A stretch of 64,000 nucleotides of DNA, taken from positions 1 to 64,000 of the forward strand of contig NZ_JAKLUA010000003.1 of the NCBI RefSeq assembly GCF_022012435.1, given 5' to 3'. The notes beneath the pieces are model-generated. The model ran no database searches. It had not been told where the DNA came from and worked only from the letters and a program-made list of their open reading frames with translations. This DNA is from Bradyrhizobium zhengyangense (GTDB taxonomy: Bacteria; Pseudomonadota; Alphaproteobacteria; Rhizobiales; Xanthobacteraceae). Shown one piece after another: positions 46,701 through 53,517 of the stretch. Position 1 is the stretch's first letter. Every line of letters begins with the position of its first letter. The translations under genes and the position numbers were made by a program.

Positions 46701-46859
46701 TTGCGAGACAGCGACCGAGATCACCGGAATATCCGCCGAAGGCAGCCGGGTGATGGCGAGCTTGGTGAAGGAGGTCCAGCCGAGGATCAAGAGGATGATC
46801 GAGAACACCACCGACGGCAGCGGATTGCGGATCGACCATGCCGAGATATTGAGAGCCAT
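43710..46859 (-). CDS. RND-family efflux permease
   Basis: The 1049-residue protein has the RND layout: 12 membrane segments and two large periplasmic loops. The charged residues needed for proton flow are in TM4 (GILVDDAIVEIENIVRH) and TM10 (GIVTKNAIMLVEFA). It resembles MdtB/AcrB-type drug or solvent pumps of the HAE-1 or HAE-like class. Its start shares one base with the stop of the adaptor gene before it, so they are coupled. An outer-membrane channel is not encoded nearby. Substrate cannot be told from sequence. Confidence 0.96.
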   Translation of the reverse strand: MALNISAWSIRNPLPSVVFSIILLILGWTSFTKLAITRLPSADIPVISVAVSQFGAAPAELESQVTKTVEDAVSGVEGVRHITSSITDGVSITTIQFALETNTDRALNDVKDAVTRVRSNLPQNVTEPLIQRVDVIGLPIVTYAAISPGKTPEQLSYFVDDVVKRALQGVRGVAQVERIGGVEREILVSLDPDRLQAMGLTAVNVSQSLRGTNVDVAGGRAEIGKNDQAIRTLAGAKTLSDLAGTMVPLFGGGEVRLDDLGTVTDTIADRRTFARFNGEPVVALGIKRSKGASDVKVAEAVQKRIDALKAAYPDVDLKLIDTSVEYTNGNYEAAISTLFEGAILAVVIVLLFLRDLRATIIAAVSLPLSIFPAFWAMDILGFSLNLVSFLAITLSTGILVDDAIVEIENIVRHMNMGKSPYRAALEAADEIGLAVIAISLTIIAIFAPASFMSGIAGQFFKQFGITVSVQVFFSLLAARFVTPMLAAYFLKHGHHEEPPPGRILRTYHSLVSWSVKHYFITVLIGFGIFAASIWSITLLPQGFLPAQDSARSLLALELPPGTQLAYTEKVTEDIVARLRQRPEVKSIFVDGGRVPPGTQEVRRASLIINYTPKNDRKITQRELEFSISQELENVPDIRFWFLDENGLRAISLVVTGVDPNIVNNVASELATQMKRIPTISDVISETSLERPELRIEPRADLAARLGVSTESLSQTIRVATIGDVGPALAKFDVGDRLVPIRVQLEDAARGNLKTLEQLRVPLGEHGEKGGVPLAVIADVKLDQGPTSINRYDRERQATVAADLVGSAALGDATKKIYELPVMKSLPKGVKVSPSGDAESLNELSDGFATAITAGLMMVYAVLVLLFGTFLQPITILFSLPLSIGGAIAALLVTGKQLTTPVWIGILMLMGIVTKNAIMLVEFAIEAIRDGKPRDEAMIDAGMKRARPIVMTTIAMAAGMMPSALAVGAGGEFRSPMALAVIGGLIFSTILSLVFVPAMFMVMDDVGALIWRFGKRLIVHSADAETDDHHGAAPAEAPPMPKSMVHPAAE

Positions 46860-47788
46860 TAGCGTACCCGCGTGCGATCGAGTTCATCGGCGAACATGGT
46901 CTTGATCTGGTCGCCGTCATGCAGCGAAGAGCCGGCGTCGGCGACGACGATCTCGCCGACCTCGACCCCTTCGAGGATTTCCGTCTGGCTGTCCGATGTC
47001 AGCCCGACGCGCACCCTTCGCGTCTCGACGACATTGCCTTTGACCACCTGGACGGTGAGATGGTCGATCGCGGTCTTGGGAACCGCGACGCCGCAGCTTC
47101 GCTTGGCGTCGATGGAGGCGCGGGCAAACACGCCGACCTTCAGCGAGGGGTTATTGGTCACGCTGATGCGGACGCGGCCGAGCTGGGTGGCGCGATCGAT
47201 CTCGGGCGCGACCAGGCGGACCCGGCCGATCAGATCGGCGGCATCGTCCCGGCTGATCCGCACCGTGGCGCCGGTGCTGAGCTTCGGCATGTGCACGGCC
47301 GGGACCTGCGCATCCAGCTCGATCTCGTTGTTGACGGCGATGCGGAACATCGGTCCGGCCTGGGGCGAGGCCGGGGCACCCACGACGGTGCGCACTTCCG
47401 TGATGAGACCCGGCGCGGGCGCTTTCAGCGAAATCGGACCCTGAGGCCCCGGCCGTTGCGGCTGGCCCGGAATCTGCGGCGGTGCCGTGAGGCGCGCCAG
47501 CTCCTGGTTCTCGGTGACGAGGGTGCCCTCGGTGACGAACAGGTCGGTGACCTTCGATCCCTCCTGGTCGGCCATGACCACGGCCTCGCGCCTCGGCACG
47601 AAGAAGCCGGTCACTCGCACGAGGTCGGAGAAGCAGGCATTGGTCGACTTCGTCACGATGACGAGCGCCTCGCCCGGCGTTTCCTTCGCTTCAGGGCGAT
47701 GCCGATGCTCGAACCAGTAATAGCCGACGCCGAGCGCAAGGATGAACGCCACGGTTCCCGCAGGCTTGAGATATTCGGAGATGTTCAT
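46859..47788 (-). CDS. RND periplasmic adaptor (membrane fusion protein)
   Basis: The 309-residue adaptor has one N-terminal membrane helix (about 11-27), a split lipoyl hairpin (VTDLFVTEGTLVTENQELA; APAPGLITEVRTVVG), a beta-barrel and a C-terminal membrane-proximal domain. It contains the N-terminal motif NACFSDLVRVTG and the later SCGVAVPKTAID, which it shares with the orphan adaptor at 21578-22468. It would dock the RND permease to an outer-membrane channel. Translation is coupled to the permease by a one-base overlap. Confidence 0.92.
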   Translation of the reverse strand: MNISEYLKPAGTVAFILALGVGYYWFEHRHRPEAKETPGEALVIVTKSTNACFSDLVRVTGFFVPRREAVVMADQEGSKVTDLFVTEGTLVTENQELARLTAPPQIPGQPQRPGPQGPISLKAPAPGLITEVRTVVGAPASPQAGPMFRIAVNNEIELDAQVPAVHMPKLSTGATVRISRDDAADLIGRVRLVAPEIDRATQLGRVRISVTNNPSLKVGVFARASIDAKRSCGVAVPKTAIDHLTVQVVKGNVVETRRVRVGLTSDSQTEILEGVEVGEIVVADAGSSLHDGDQIKTMFADELDRTRVR

Positions 47789-47932
47789 CGCCGGATCATC
47801 CTGGCCTGGCTCGAGGTTGTCGGGAACGAATCCCTGAAACGAAGCGGCGTCCCGCAGGGCTGCGGGACGCGCGCTGGGACCAATAGTTTACACCACATCA
47901 GCACTTGTCACTTCAACGGATTCACGTCGTAG

Positions 47933-48604
47933 TCACTTCGATGCGGTGGTCTTGTTTTCCATATTTACGACCTGCACGCGGCGGTTCACCTCGGCCATCG
48001 GCTGGCTCGGATCCTTCAGCTTGCTCTTGCCATAGCCGACGGTGACGAGGTCGGTCGCGGCGATGCTGTACTTCTCGACGAGATAGCGCTTGATCGAATC
48101 CGCCCGGCGTTCCGACAGGTCCTGATTATAGCTCTCGCCGCCGGCGGCGTCGGTGTGGCCTGCGACCACGAAGGTCGAGCCCTTGAGGTCGGGGCTGGTC
48201 AGCGCGCGCCCCAGCGCCTGCACCGAAGGCAGCGACTTGGCGCTGATATCGGCCGAGTTGTAGTCGAAGGTGATTTCGAGATCGATATTGGGCTTGTCCT
48301 TGGCGGCGGTTGCGATCTCCTCGCGCTCGGTCGAGGAGAGCGAACGGGTGGCGCGGCCGCGGACTGACTGGATCAGCTTGGTTTCCGTCGCATTCGGGAC
48401 CGGATCCGCCTGCGGGCCGATCGAGAGGCCGCGAGTCAGAGGCTTTTTCGGCGGCGGTGCCAGGGCACGGACAATCTCGTCCTCGGTGACGTTCTTGCTG
48501 TTGCCGTCGTCGCCGGCGAAGGCGGGAGGGAGTGTCAGCGACAGGGCGGCACTGACGGTGATGACGGAGAGGAGTGCGGTCAGTCCCTTTGCAGCCAATC
48601 TCAT
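47933..48604 (-). CDS. OmpA-family peptidoglycan-binding protein
   Basis: A signal peptide (LLSVITVSAALSLTLPPAFA) is followed by an acidic/polar stretch and a C-terminal OmpA domain with LEITFDYNSADISAKSL, FVVAGHTDAAGGESYNQDLS, RRADSIKRYLVE and the NRRVQV ending. These residues bind meso-diaminopimelate in peptidoglycan. The protein lacks a beta-barrel and is 223 residues long. The start is ATG 48604, because GGAGG lies eight bases before it. It lies between the second caspase-fold gene and the RND adaptor on the same strand. Confidence 0.92.
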   Translation of the reverse strand: MRLAAKGLTALLSVITVSAALSLTLPPAFAGDDGNSKNVTEDEIVRALAPPPKKPLTRGLSIGPQADPVPNATETKLIQSVRGRATRSLSSTEREEIATAAKDKPNIDLEITFDYNSADISAKSLPSVQALGRALTSPDLKGSTFVVAGHTDAAGGESYNQDLSERRADSIKRYLVEKYSIAATDLVTVGYGKSKLKDPSQPMAEVNRRVQVVNMENKTTASK

Positions 48605-48742
48605 TGTCAGTCCCTCCTGTGCGAGCCCGCGCGGTTCCAAATTCCGGCAACAGGCCCCACGGCAGGGCCTCCGGCATCCGTTGATTAGTCTTGGCCGGGC
48701 GCCATGGGTTCGAGGCGCCGCCTGCCTGAAATCAAAAAAATA

Positions 48743-50281
48743 TCAACGCACTCCGTAACTTGCGAATTCCTGCACGATGTTCGGATCCATCGCCTTGGCA
48801 TTGGCGATGTCGAGCGAGCCTTCCTGGGCCGAGCCGTTGCGCTGCTTGGCCACGCCGCGGCCGTAGAGCGAGGAGGTCAGGCGCGGATTGATCCGCAAGG
48901 CGGCGTCGAAATCGGCGATGGCGTTCTTCACCGCTCCCGATTTGAGGTTCACCAGCCCGCGGCTATCCAGTGCATCGACGAAATTCGGCCGCAGCCGCAG
49001 CGCCTCGTTGCAATCTTTGAGCGCGCCCTGGAGGTCGCCCACCACGGTGCGGGTCCAGCAGCGATTGTTCAGGGCCTCGACGTCCTTCGCATTGATCCGC
49101 AGCGTGTCGTCGAAATCCTTGATGGCGAGGGTGTAGGCCCCCTTGCTGGCATAGACCTGGCCTCGCCGGTACAGCGCGTTCACGTCGTCAGGATTGGCGG
49201 CGATCTTTGCCGTCAGACCCTTGATGGTGGGATCTTCCTGCAGCGCAGCCGCGCTCGGGCCGCCGTCCGCATTTGTCGGTGGCGCAGGCTCGGCCGGTTT
49301 GACCGGCGGGGGCGGTGGAGGCAGCGCGGCATCCACCTGCGGCTTCGGCACCGGCGGCGGTGACGGAGGGGCGGGCGGCGCCGGCGGATTGTTCGAAGCT
49401 ACCGGCGCCGGTGACGCCGGTGGAACTGGAGGCGGCGCCGGCGGGTTGTTGGCGACCGCTGGCGGCGCTGGCGGAGGCGCCGGTGGCGGCATCGTTGGCG
49501 CTATCGTCGCCGTCGGGCGCGAGCCGTTCGGACTCGGAATGAACGAGAAATCCTCCGCAAGCGAGGACGATATCCACGGCACCTGCTCGCCGCGCGAGGC
49601 GCGGGTGACGCCCATCTTGGTGCGGTTCAGCGTTTCCTCCGCCATCAGGTCGGGGACGCGGATTTCCTTGAGCAGCTCCTGGACGAACAGGCTGTGGTCG
49701 CCGCCGGCATCCGACACGACAGATGCCAGTGCGGCCGAATACATCACGAGCGTGCCGTTCGGTGCGATCACCGGCGTCAGGCCAGCCGAAAAGCTGCGGA
49801 ATCGGCGCTCGAACGGGTTGCGCCTCGAGGCATCGACCAGCGCGATCTTGACGCCGGCGCCGCGGGTGTTGAGCTCGCCCAGGATGGCCTCGATGCTGAA
49901 CCCGTCGCGTCGGACATCGGACTCGGTCCAGATCTGTGCATCGACCGGGATCATGTAGCTCTGGCGCGCCGACTGGATGCCGAAGCCGCTGTAGAACACC
50001 AGCGCCACGGAGCCGGGCTTGATCTTGCCATAGAGCTTGTCGAAGGCGCGGCGCATGCCGTCGCCGGTCAGGTTCTCGCCGACCTCGACCGTAAAGCCAT
50101 CGCGCTTGAGCTCGTCGGCGACATCGCGGGCGTCGTTGATCGGCTCCTTCAGCGGGCTGTCGGCATCCGGATATTTGGCATTGCCGATGACCAGCGCGAA
50201 GCGGTCGCCGGCCGCATGCGACGCAGCGGTCGGGACGAACAAGGCAAGCAATGGCAGAAGAAAAAGGAAGCGAGTTTTCAT
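48743..50281 (-). CDS. Exported caspase-fold protein with altered dyad, Pro-rich linker and TPR domain
   Basis: A signal peptide (LFLLPLLALFVPTAASHA) leads into a caspase-like domain (RFALVIGNAKYPDA at 27-40). The dyad positions read FYSGFGIQ (F100) and LVDASRRNPFERR (S152), so His and Cys are both absent. A Pro/Ala-rich linker of about 110 residues (near 265-375) follows, then a tetratricopeptide domain (ALYRRGQVYASKGAYTLAIK, ALNNRCWTRTVVGDLQGAL and more). The protein is 512 residues long. It resembles the shorter protein at 20529-21374 closely over the caspase domain. With the altered site and TPR part, a scaffold role in the periplasm is my best guess. Confidence 0.88.
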   Translation of the reverse strand: MKTRFLFLLPLLALFVPTAASHAAGDRFALVIGNAKYPDADSPLKEPINDARDVADELKRDGFTVEVGENLTGDGMRRAFDKLYGKIKPGSVALVFYSGFGIQSARQSYMIPVDAQIWTESDVRRDGFSIEAILGELNTRGAGVKIALVDASRRNPFERRFRSFSAGLTPVIAPNGTLVMYSAALASVVSDAGGDHSLFVQELLKEIRVPDLMAEETLNRTKMGVTRASRGEQVPWISSSLAEDFSFIPSPNGSRPTATIAPTMPPPAPPPAPPAVANNPPAPPPVPPASPAPVASNNPPAPPAPPSPPPVPKPQVDAALPPPPPPVKPAEPAPPTNADGGPSAAALQEDPTIKGLTAKIAANPDDVNALYRRGQVYASKGAYTLAIKDFDDTLRINAKDVEALNNRCWTRTVVGDLQGALKDCNEALRLRPNFVDALDSRGLVNLKSGAVKNAIADFDAALRINPRLTSSLYGRGVAKQRNGSAQEGSLDIANAKAMDPNIVQEFASYGVR

Positions 50282-50525
50282 AATCAGCGCGGTCCAGCCA
50301 AAAAGGCGCCGTTCCAGCTTGCGCCGCGGCGACCTTAACTTACGCAAAGTGCATTATCAAACCGGGGAGCGGGGGCGTCAACCGCTTGGAGATTCTGCAC
50401 TATCGCGACAATTGACCGCGAGGCGCAGGCCGGGGGCGAGGGGAATAGATCTGATCTCACGGCATCACTCGACGCGGTCTCGTTCAGGGTTCCGGCTGCC
50501 ATGTTAGGCCGGCACTCGCGACGAA

Positions 50526-50545
50526 AATGTGATTGGTCTCACATT
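50526..50545. promoter_or_regulatory. Perfect CRP-like palindrome (TGTGA-N6-TCACA)
   Basis: AATGTGA and TCACATT are perfect seven-base arms around TTGGTC, with all ten core CRP positions matching. The centre lies about 110 bp before the start of the MBL hydrolase gene at 50646 and 254 bp from the start of the divergent caspase-fold gene. The rest of the 364-base intergenic region (50282-50645) shows no other clear feature. Confidence 0.55.
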
Positions 50546-50645
50546 GCTGCCGGGTTCGCCGCAACCGCGAGGTTTGACCTTTGCGGCGGGCGATGGCTTG
50601 GTGCGCCAAGGTCCACTCAGAAAAGCAAAAGCCGGGATCAAAGCC

Positions 50646-51464
50646 ATGAGCAAGCCAGAGGGAAACGCCTACGAAATCTACGCCCTGCGCTATGCGACGA
50701 TGTCGCCGCGCACGCCCAGCATGAATTTTCTGGCACCCGACCCGCATGACAGCGCGGCGCAGGACCTCGACTACTTCGTTTGGCTGATCCGCGGGCAGGG
50801 CCGCGATATCCTGGTCGATACCGGCTTCAATGCCGAGGAAGCGTCCTTGCGTGCGCGCAAGCTGACGCTCAATCCGGTCGATGCGCTGGAGCGCTTTGGC
50901 GTCCCGGTTTCGAGTATCCGCGACGTGATCGTCACGCATTTGCACTATGACCACGCCGGAAATCTCGATCGCTTCCCAAACGCGCGCTTCCATCTCCAGG
51001 AGCGCGAGATGGCTTACGCGACGGGCCGCTGCATGTGCAACGGACTGCTGCGACATCCGTTCTCGGTCGAGCACGTCACCCAGATGGTGCGCCACGTCTA
51101 TGGCGAGCGCGTCACCTTCTATTCCGGCGACGGCGAGGTCGCGCCCGGGGTGACCGTTCACCGCGTCGGCGGTCACTCCGACGGCTTGCAGGTGGTCAAG
51201 GTCGAGACCGCGCGCGGGCCGGTGGTGCTGGCTTCCGATGCCGCGCATTATTACGCCAACCTGCAGCGCAGGAGCCCATTCCCGATCGTCTACAATGTCG
51301 GCGACATGGCACTCGGCTGGGAGACGATCGAACGTCTCGCCGGTCATCCCGACCGCTACATTCCCGGCCACGATCCTGTCGTCACCGAGATCTATCCGCG
51401 GGCGAGCGACAAGGTCGATGCCTGGGCGCTGCATCTGCCGCCGACGCGATCGTTTGCGAAGTGA
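50646..51464 (+). CDS. MBL-fold hydrolase, N-acyl-homoserine lactonase family
   Basis: The 272-residue protein has the metal site THLHYDHAGN, the following His in the GGHSDG motif, the bridging Asp in LASDAAHYY and the late His in IPGHDPVV. This matches the AHL-lactonase type branch of metallo-beta-lactamase proteins, which open homoserine lactone rings or hydrolyse other lactones. No signal peptide is seen from ATG 50646; the longer frame upstream runs over the CRP-like palindrome, which argues for the internal start. Quorum quenching is possible but the substrate is unproven. Confidence 0.87.
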   Translation: MSKPEGNAYEIYALRYATMSPRTPSMNFLAPDPHDSAAQDLDYFVWLIRGQGRDILVDTGFNAEEASLRARKLTLNPVDALERFGVPVSSIRDVIVTHLHYDHAGNLDRFPNARFHLQEREMAYATGRCMCNGLLRHPFSVEHVTQMVRHVYGERVTFYSGDGEVAPGVTVHRVGGHSDGLQVVKVETARGPVVLASDAAHYYANLQRRSPFPIVYNVGDMALGWETIERLAGHPDRYIPGHDPVVTEIYPRASDKVDAWALHLPPTRSFAK

Positions 51465-51934
51465 CGGAATCCCGGGCGTGTCCTTGTGAGCCTTAAGCTT
51501 ACAGGCGCCCCGATGTCCGCTGTGCTCATGAAAGCAGCGCGCAAACCAGCATCGCGGAAGGTCAGAGTCGGGCCAGGAGCAGAAGTCCGCACGCGCTGAG
51601 TGATAGAGTGGTTTGGCTGACCTGCGATTTCTCCAGCGCCGGCTGGTGCGGCGTAACGTCACGTACTTCTATTCTTTGAAAGTGAACGACTCTCACTTAG
51701 TTAGCTTTGTTACCAAATGCCCGCCGCGCTCAATTTCGTGCGGGCTAGACTCGCAAGCGGAAAGACACGTTAGCGTGTTGCTGTTGCTTGCGGTGGCGAA
51801 CTGCGCGCCTCCCCGGACGCGTGGTGGATGGCGCCGGACTTTTTGATAGGCCGCGAATCGCGGCTCCTGCCTCAACCCAGATCGACCTCGCAAATGCGCA
51901 TCGACAATCGATCGCAGGGCCGGAGTATCGCTTC
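51465..51934. other. Intergenic region with AT-rich segment and a short palindrome
   Basis: The 470 bases hold no supported gene. Between about 51655 and 51720 the DNA is distinctly AT-rich for this genome. AAGTGA (51680-51685) and TCACTT (51693-51698) form perfect six-base arms with a seven-base spacer, a possible operator for the NYN gene. Around 51500-51600 the minus strand resembles a degenerate multi-copy intergenic repeat; that impression is weak. Confidence 0.4.
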
Positions 51935-52513
51935 ATGTCATCCGTTAAGCCAAGCGACATCGCATTGTTCATCGACGGTGCGAATCTCTTCGCGACCGCG
52001 AAAGCTCTTGGTTTCGATGTCGACTACAAGCGACTGTTGGAGGAGTTTCAGGTCCAAGGGACGCTTCTTCGCGCGTTCTATTACACTGCCGTCATCGATA
52101 ATCAGGAGCAGTTCTCTTCGATTCGCCCGTTGATCGATTGGTTGGACTACAACGGCTACACTGTCGTCACCAAGCCGGCCAAGGAGTTTATCGACGCCAA
52201 CGGACGTCGCAAGACCAAGGGCAGCATGGACATCGAACTTGCCGTGCATGCCATGGAGCTTGCCGAGCATCTCGACCAAATGGTGCTATTTTCCGGCGAT
52301 CGCGATTTTCGTCCGTTGGTCGAGGCAGTGCAGCGGCGCGGGGTCCATGTTACGGTGGTTTCGACGATAGAGATCCAGTCACCAATGATTGCAGACGAGC
52401 TTCGTCGACAAGCTGATGTCTTCTTGGACCTTGCCGAGCTGCGCCCCCGCATTGCCCGCATTTCCGCCGACCGCTCCCCAGATCAAAATCGCCCCCGAAG
52501 TCCAAACCGCTGA
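51935..52513 (+). CDS. NYN-domain (LabA/DUF88-like) protein
   Basis: The 192-residue protein has the NYN/PIN-like fold: IALFIDGANLFATAKAL, KGSMDIELAVHAMELAE and MVLFSGDRDFRPLVEAVQRR supply the conserved Asp residues expected to bind a metal. NYN proteins are RNases or nucleotide-processing proteins related to LabA. The C-terminal tail is Arg/Pro-rich. The start is ATG 51935, with GGAG nine bases upstream. Neighbours offer no obvious pathway. Confidence 0.9.
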   Translation: MSSVKPSDIALFIDGANLFATAKALGFDVDYKRLLEEFQVQGTLLRAFYYTAVIDNQEQFSSIRPLIDWLDYNGYTVVTKPAKEFIDANGRRKTKGSMDIELAVHAMELAEHLDQMVLFSGDRDFRPLVEAVQRRGVHVTVVSTIEIQSPMIADELRRQADVFLDLAELRPRIARISADRSPDQNRPRSPNR

Positions 52514-52615
52514 GTGGGGAGCTACGCTGTGCTTCCGAAATCGAGGCCAGCTACGGCGGGTTGCCCGTCACCGCGCAAATTGCAGTCCCCAGACGAGAGT
52601 TGAATTTGCGCTGAA

Positions 52616-52807
52616 TCAAGGCCGTGCAAAAAAGGGACGGCGATAAATAAATGCCGGGGCTGATTTGAGCACGGTATCATTTGACCCGGAAGGGCCGCTG
52701 ACATTCGTCGGCGGCCCTAATGCGTTTCTACAACCTATGTCAGCGGCGTACGCGCGCGTTGCGGCAAACGCCACAAGTAGCGCCGCGATATAAGCCAGTG
52801 CCTTCAC
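52616..52807 (-). CDS. Small secreted protein or gene remnant
   Basis: From GTG 52807 the frame encodes a good signal peptide (MKALAYIAALLVAFAATRAY, then A before ADIG) and about 40 more residues ending YRRPFFARP, for 63 in all. GGTAGG precedes the start. The mature part has one Cys and no recognised motif. It could be a short exported protein or the left-over 5' end of a longer gene. The rest of 52514-52864 shows nothing else. Confidence 0.35.
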   Translation of the reverse strand: MKALAYIAALLVAFAATRAYAADIGCRNALGPPTNVSGPSGSNDTVLKSAPAFIYRRPFFARP

Positions 52808-52864
52808 GAGCCTACCAAGCCTTCCCAACTGATGAAGGCGCCTGCGCCTCTATGCGTGCGCGCT

Positions 52865-53467
52865 CTAATACGCCTGCTTGGCGTCGGCCTCTTCGCTGGT
52901 CTGGATCAGGTCGAGACTCTCCTCGATCTTGCCAAGCAGCGCCGAGAGCTGCTTGCGCTCCTGTGCGGAGAGGCAGGCGAGGATCTCGTCTTCTCGCCGC
53001 AACAATTGCGGGAACAGCTCCTCGTAAAGCGCGCGGCCCTTCTTCGTCAGTTGCAAGCGGAATTCGCGGCGGTCGGCTTCGTTCTCGACCCGCTCGATCA
53101 ACCCGTTCTGCAACAGCATGGTCACCGCCCGGCTGATCGTCGACTTATGCGTGCGGGTACATTGCGAGATGTATTGCGCGCTACAGGCATCGTTGCGGAA
53201 GCCAAGCGTTGCGATCACGCGCCAGGCCGGAATGTCGAGGCCGTGACGTTCCTGATATTCCACCGCGAGCGCCGAGCTGACCTCCGCCGCGAGCCGGTTG
53301 AGGCGGAACGGCACGAACTTGAACAGATCGAGCCGCGATCTCGGCCGTGGGGAAGCCTCGCCAGCTTCCCTTGTCTTCAGCGCGATGTCGCTTGATGTCC
53401 TTGCCAAGAAGAGCGCTCCGAATTCCAGTTGACGGCCGGCCGGCTCCGGTCCAAAATAGTTGCACAT
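52865..53467 (-). CDS. MarR-family transcription regulator
   Basis: The 200-residue protein has a winged helix of MarR type at about 85-165: PAWRVIATLGFRNDACSAQY, then TRTHKSTISRAVTMLLQNGL for the recognition helix and EADRREFRLQLTKKGRALYE for the wing. The first 45 residues are a longer than usual leader. It is divergent from the hydroxylase gene with a 50 bp gap, so it most likely controls that operon and responds to an aromatic acid. A related regulator controls homogentisate genes in other bacteria; identity with those is inferred. Confidence 0.9.
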   Translation of the reverse strand: MCNYFGPEPAGRQLEFGALFLARTSSDIALKTREAGEASPRPRSRLDLFKFVPFRLNRLAAEVSSALAVEYQERHGLDIPAWRVIATLGFRNDACSAQYISQCTRTHKSTISRAVTMLLQNGLIERVENEADRREFRLQLTKKGRALYEELFPQLLRREDEILACLSAQERKQLSALLGKIEESLDLIQTSEEADAKQAY

Positions 53468-53517
53468 GAGACTATCTAGCAGATCAGTCCTCTCCTGACC
53501 AGAGCCGAGGTTAGTGT

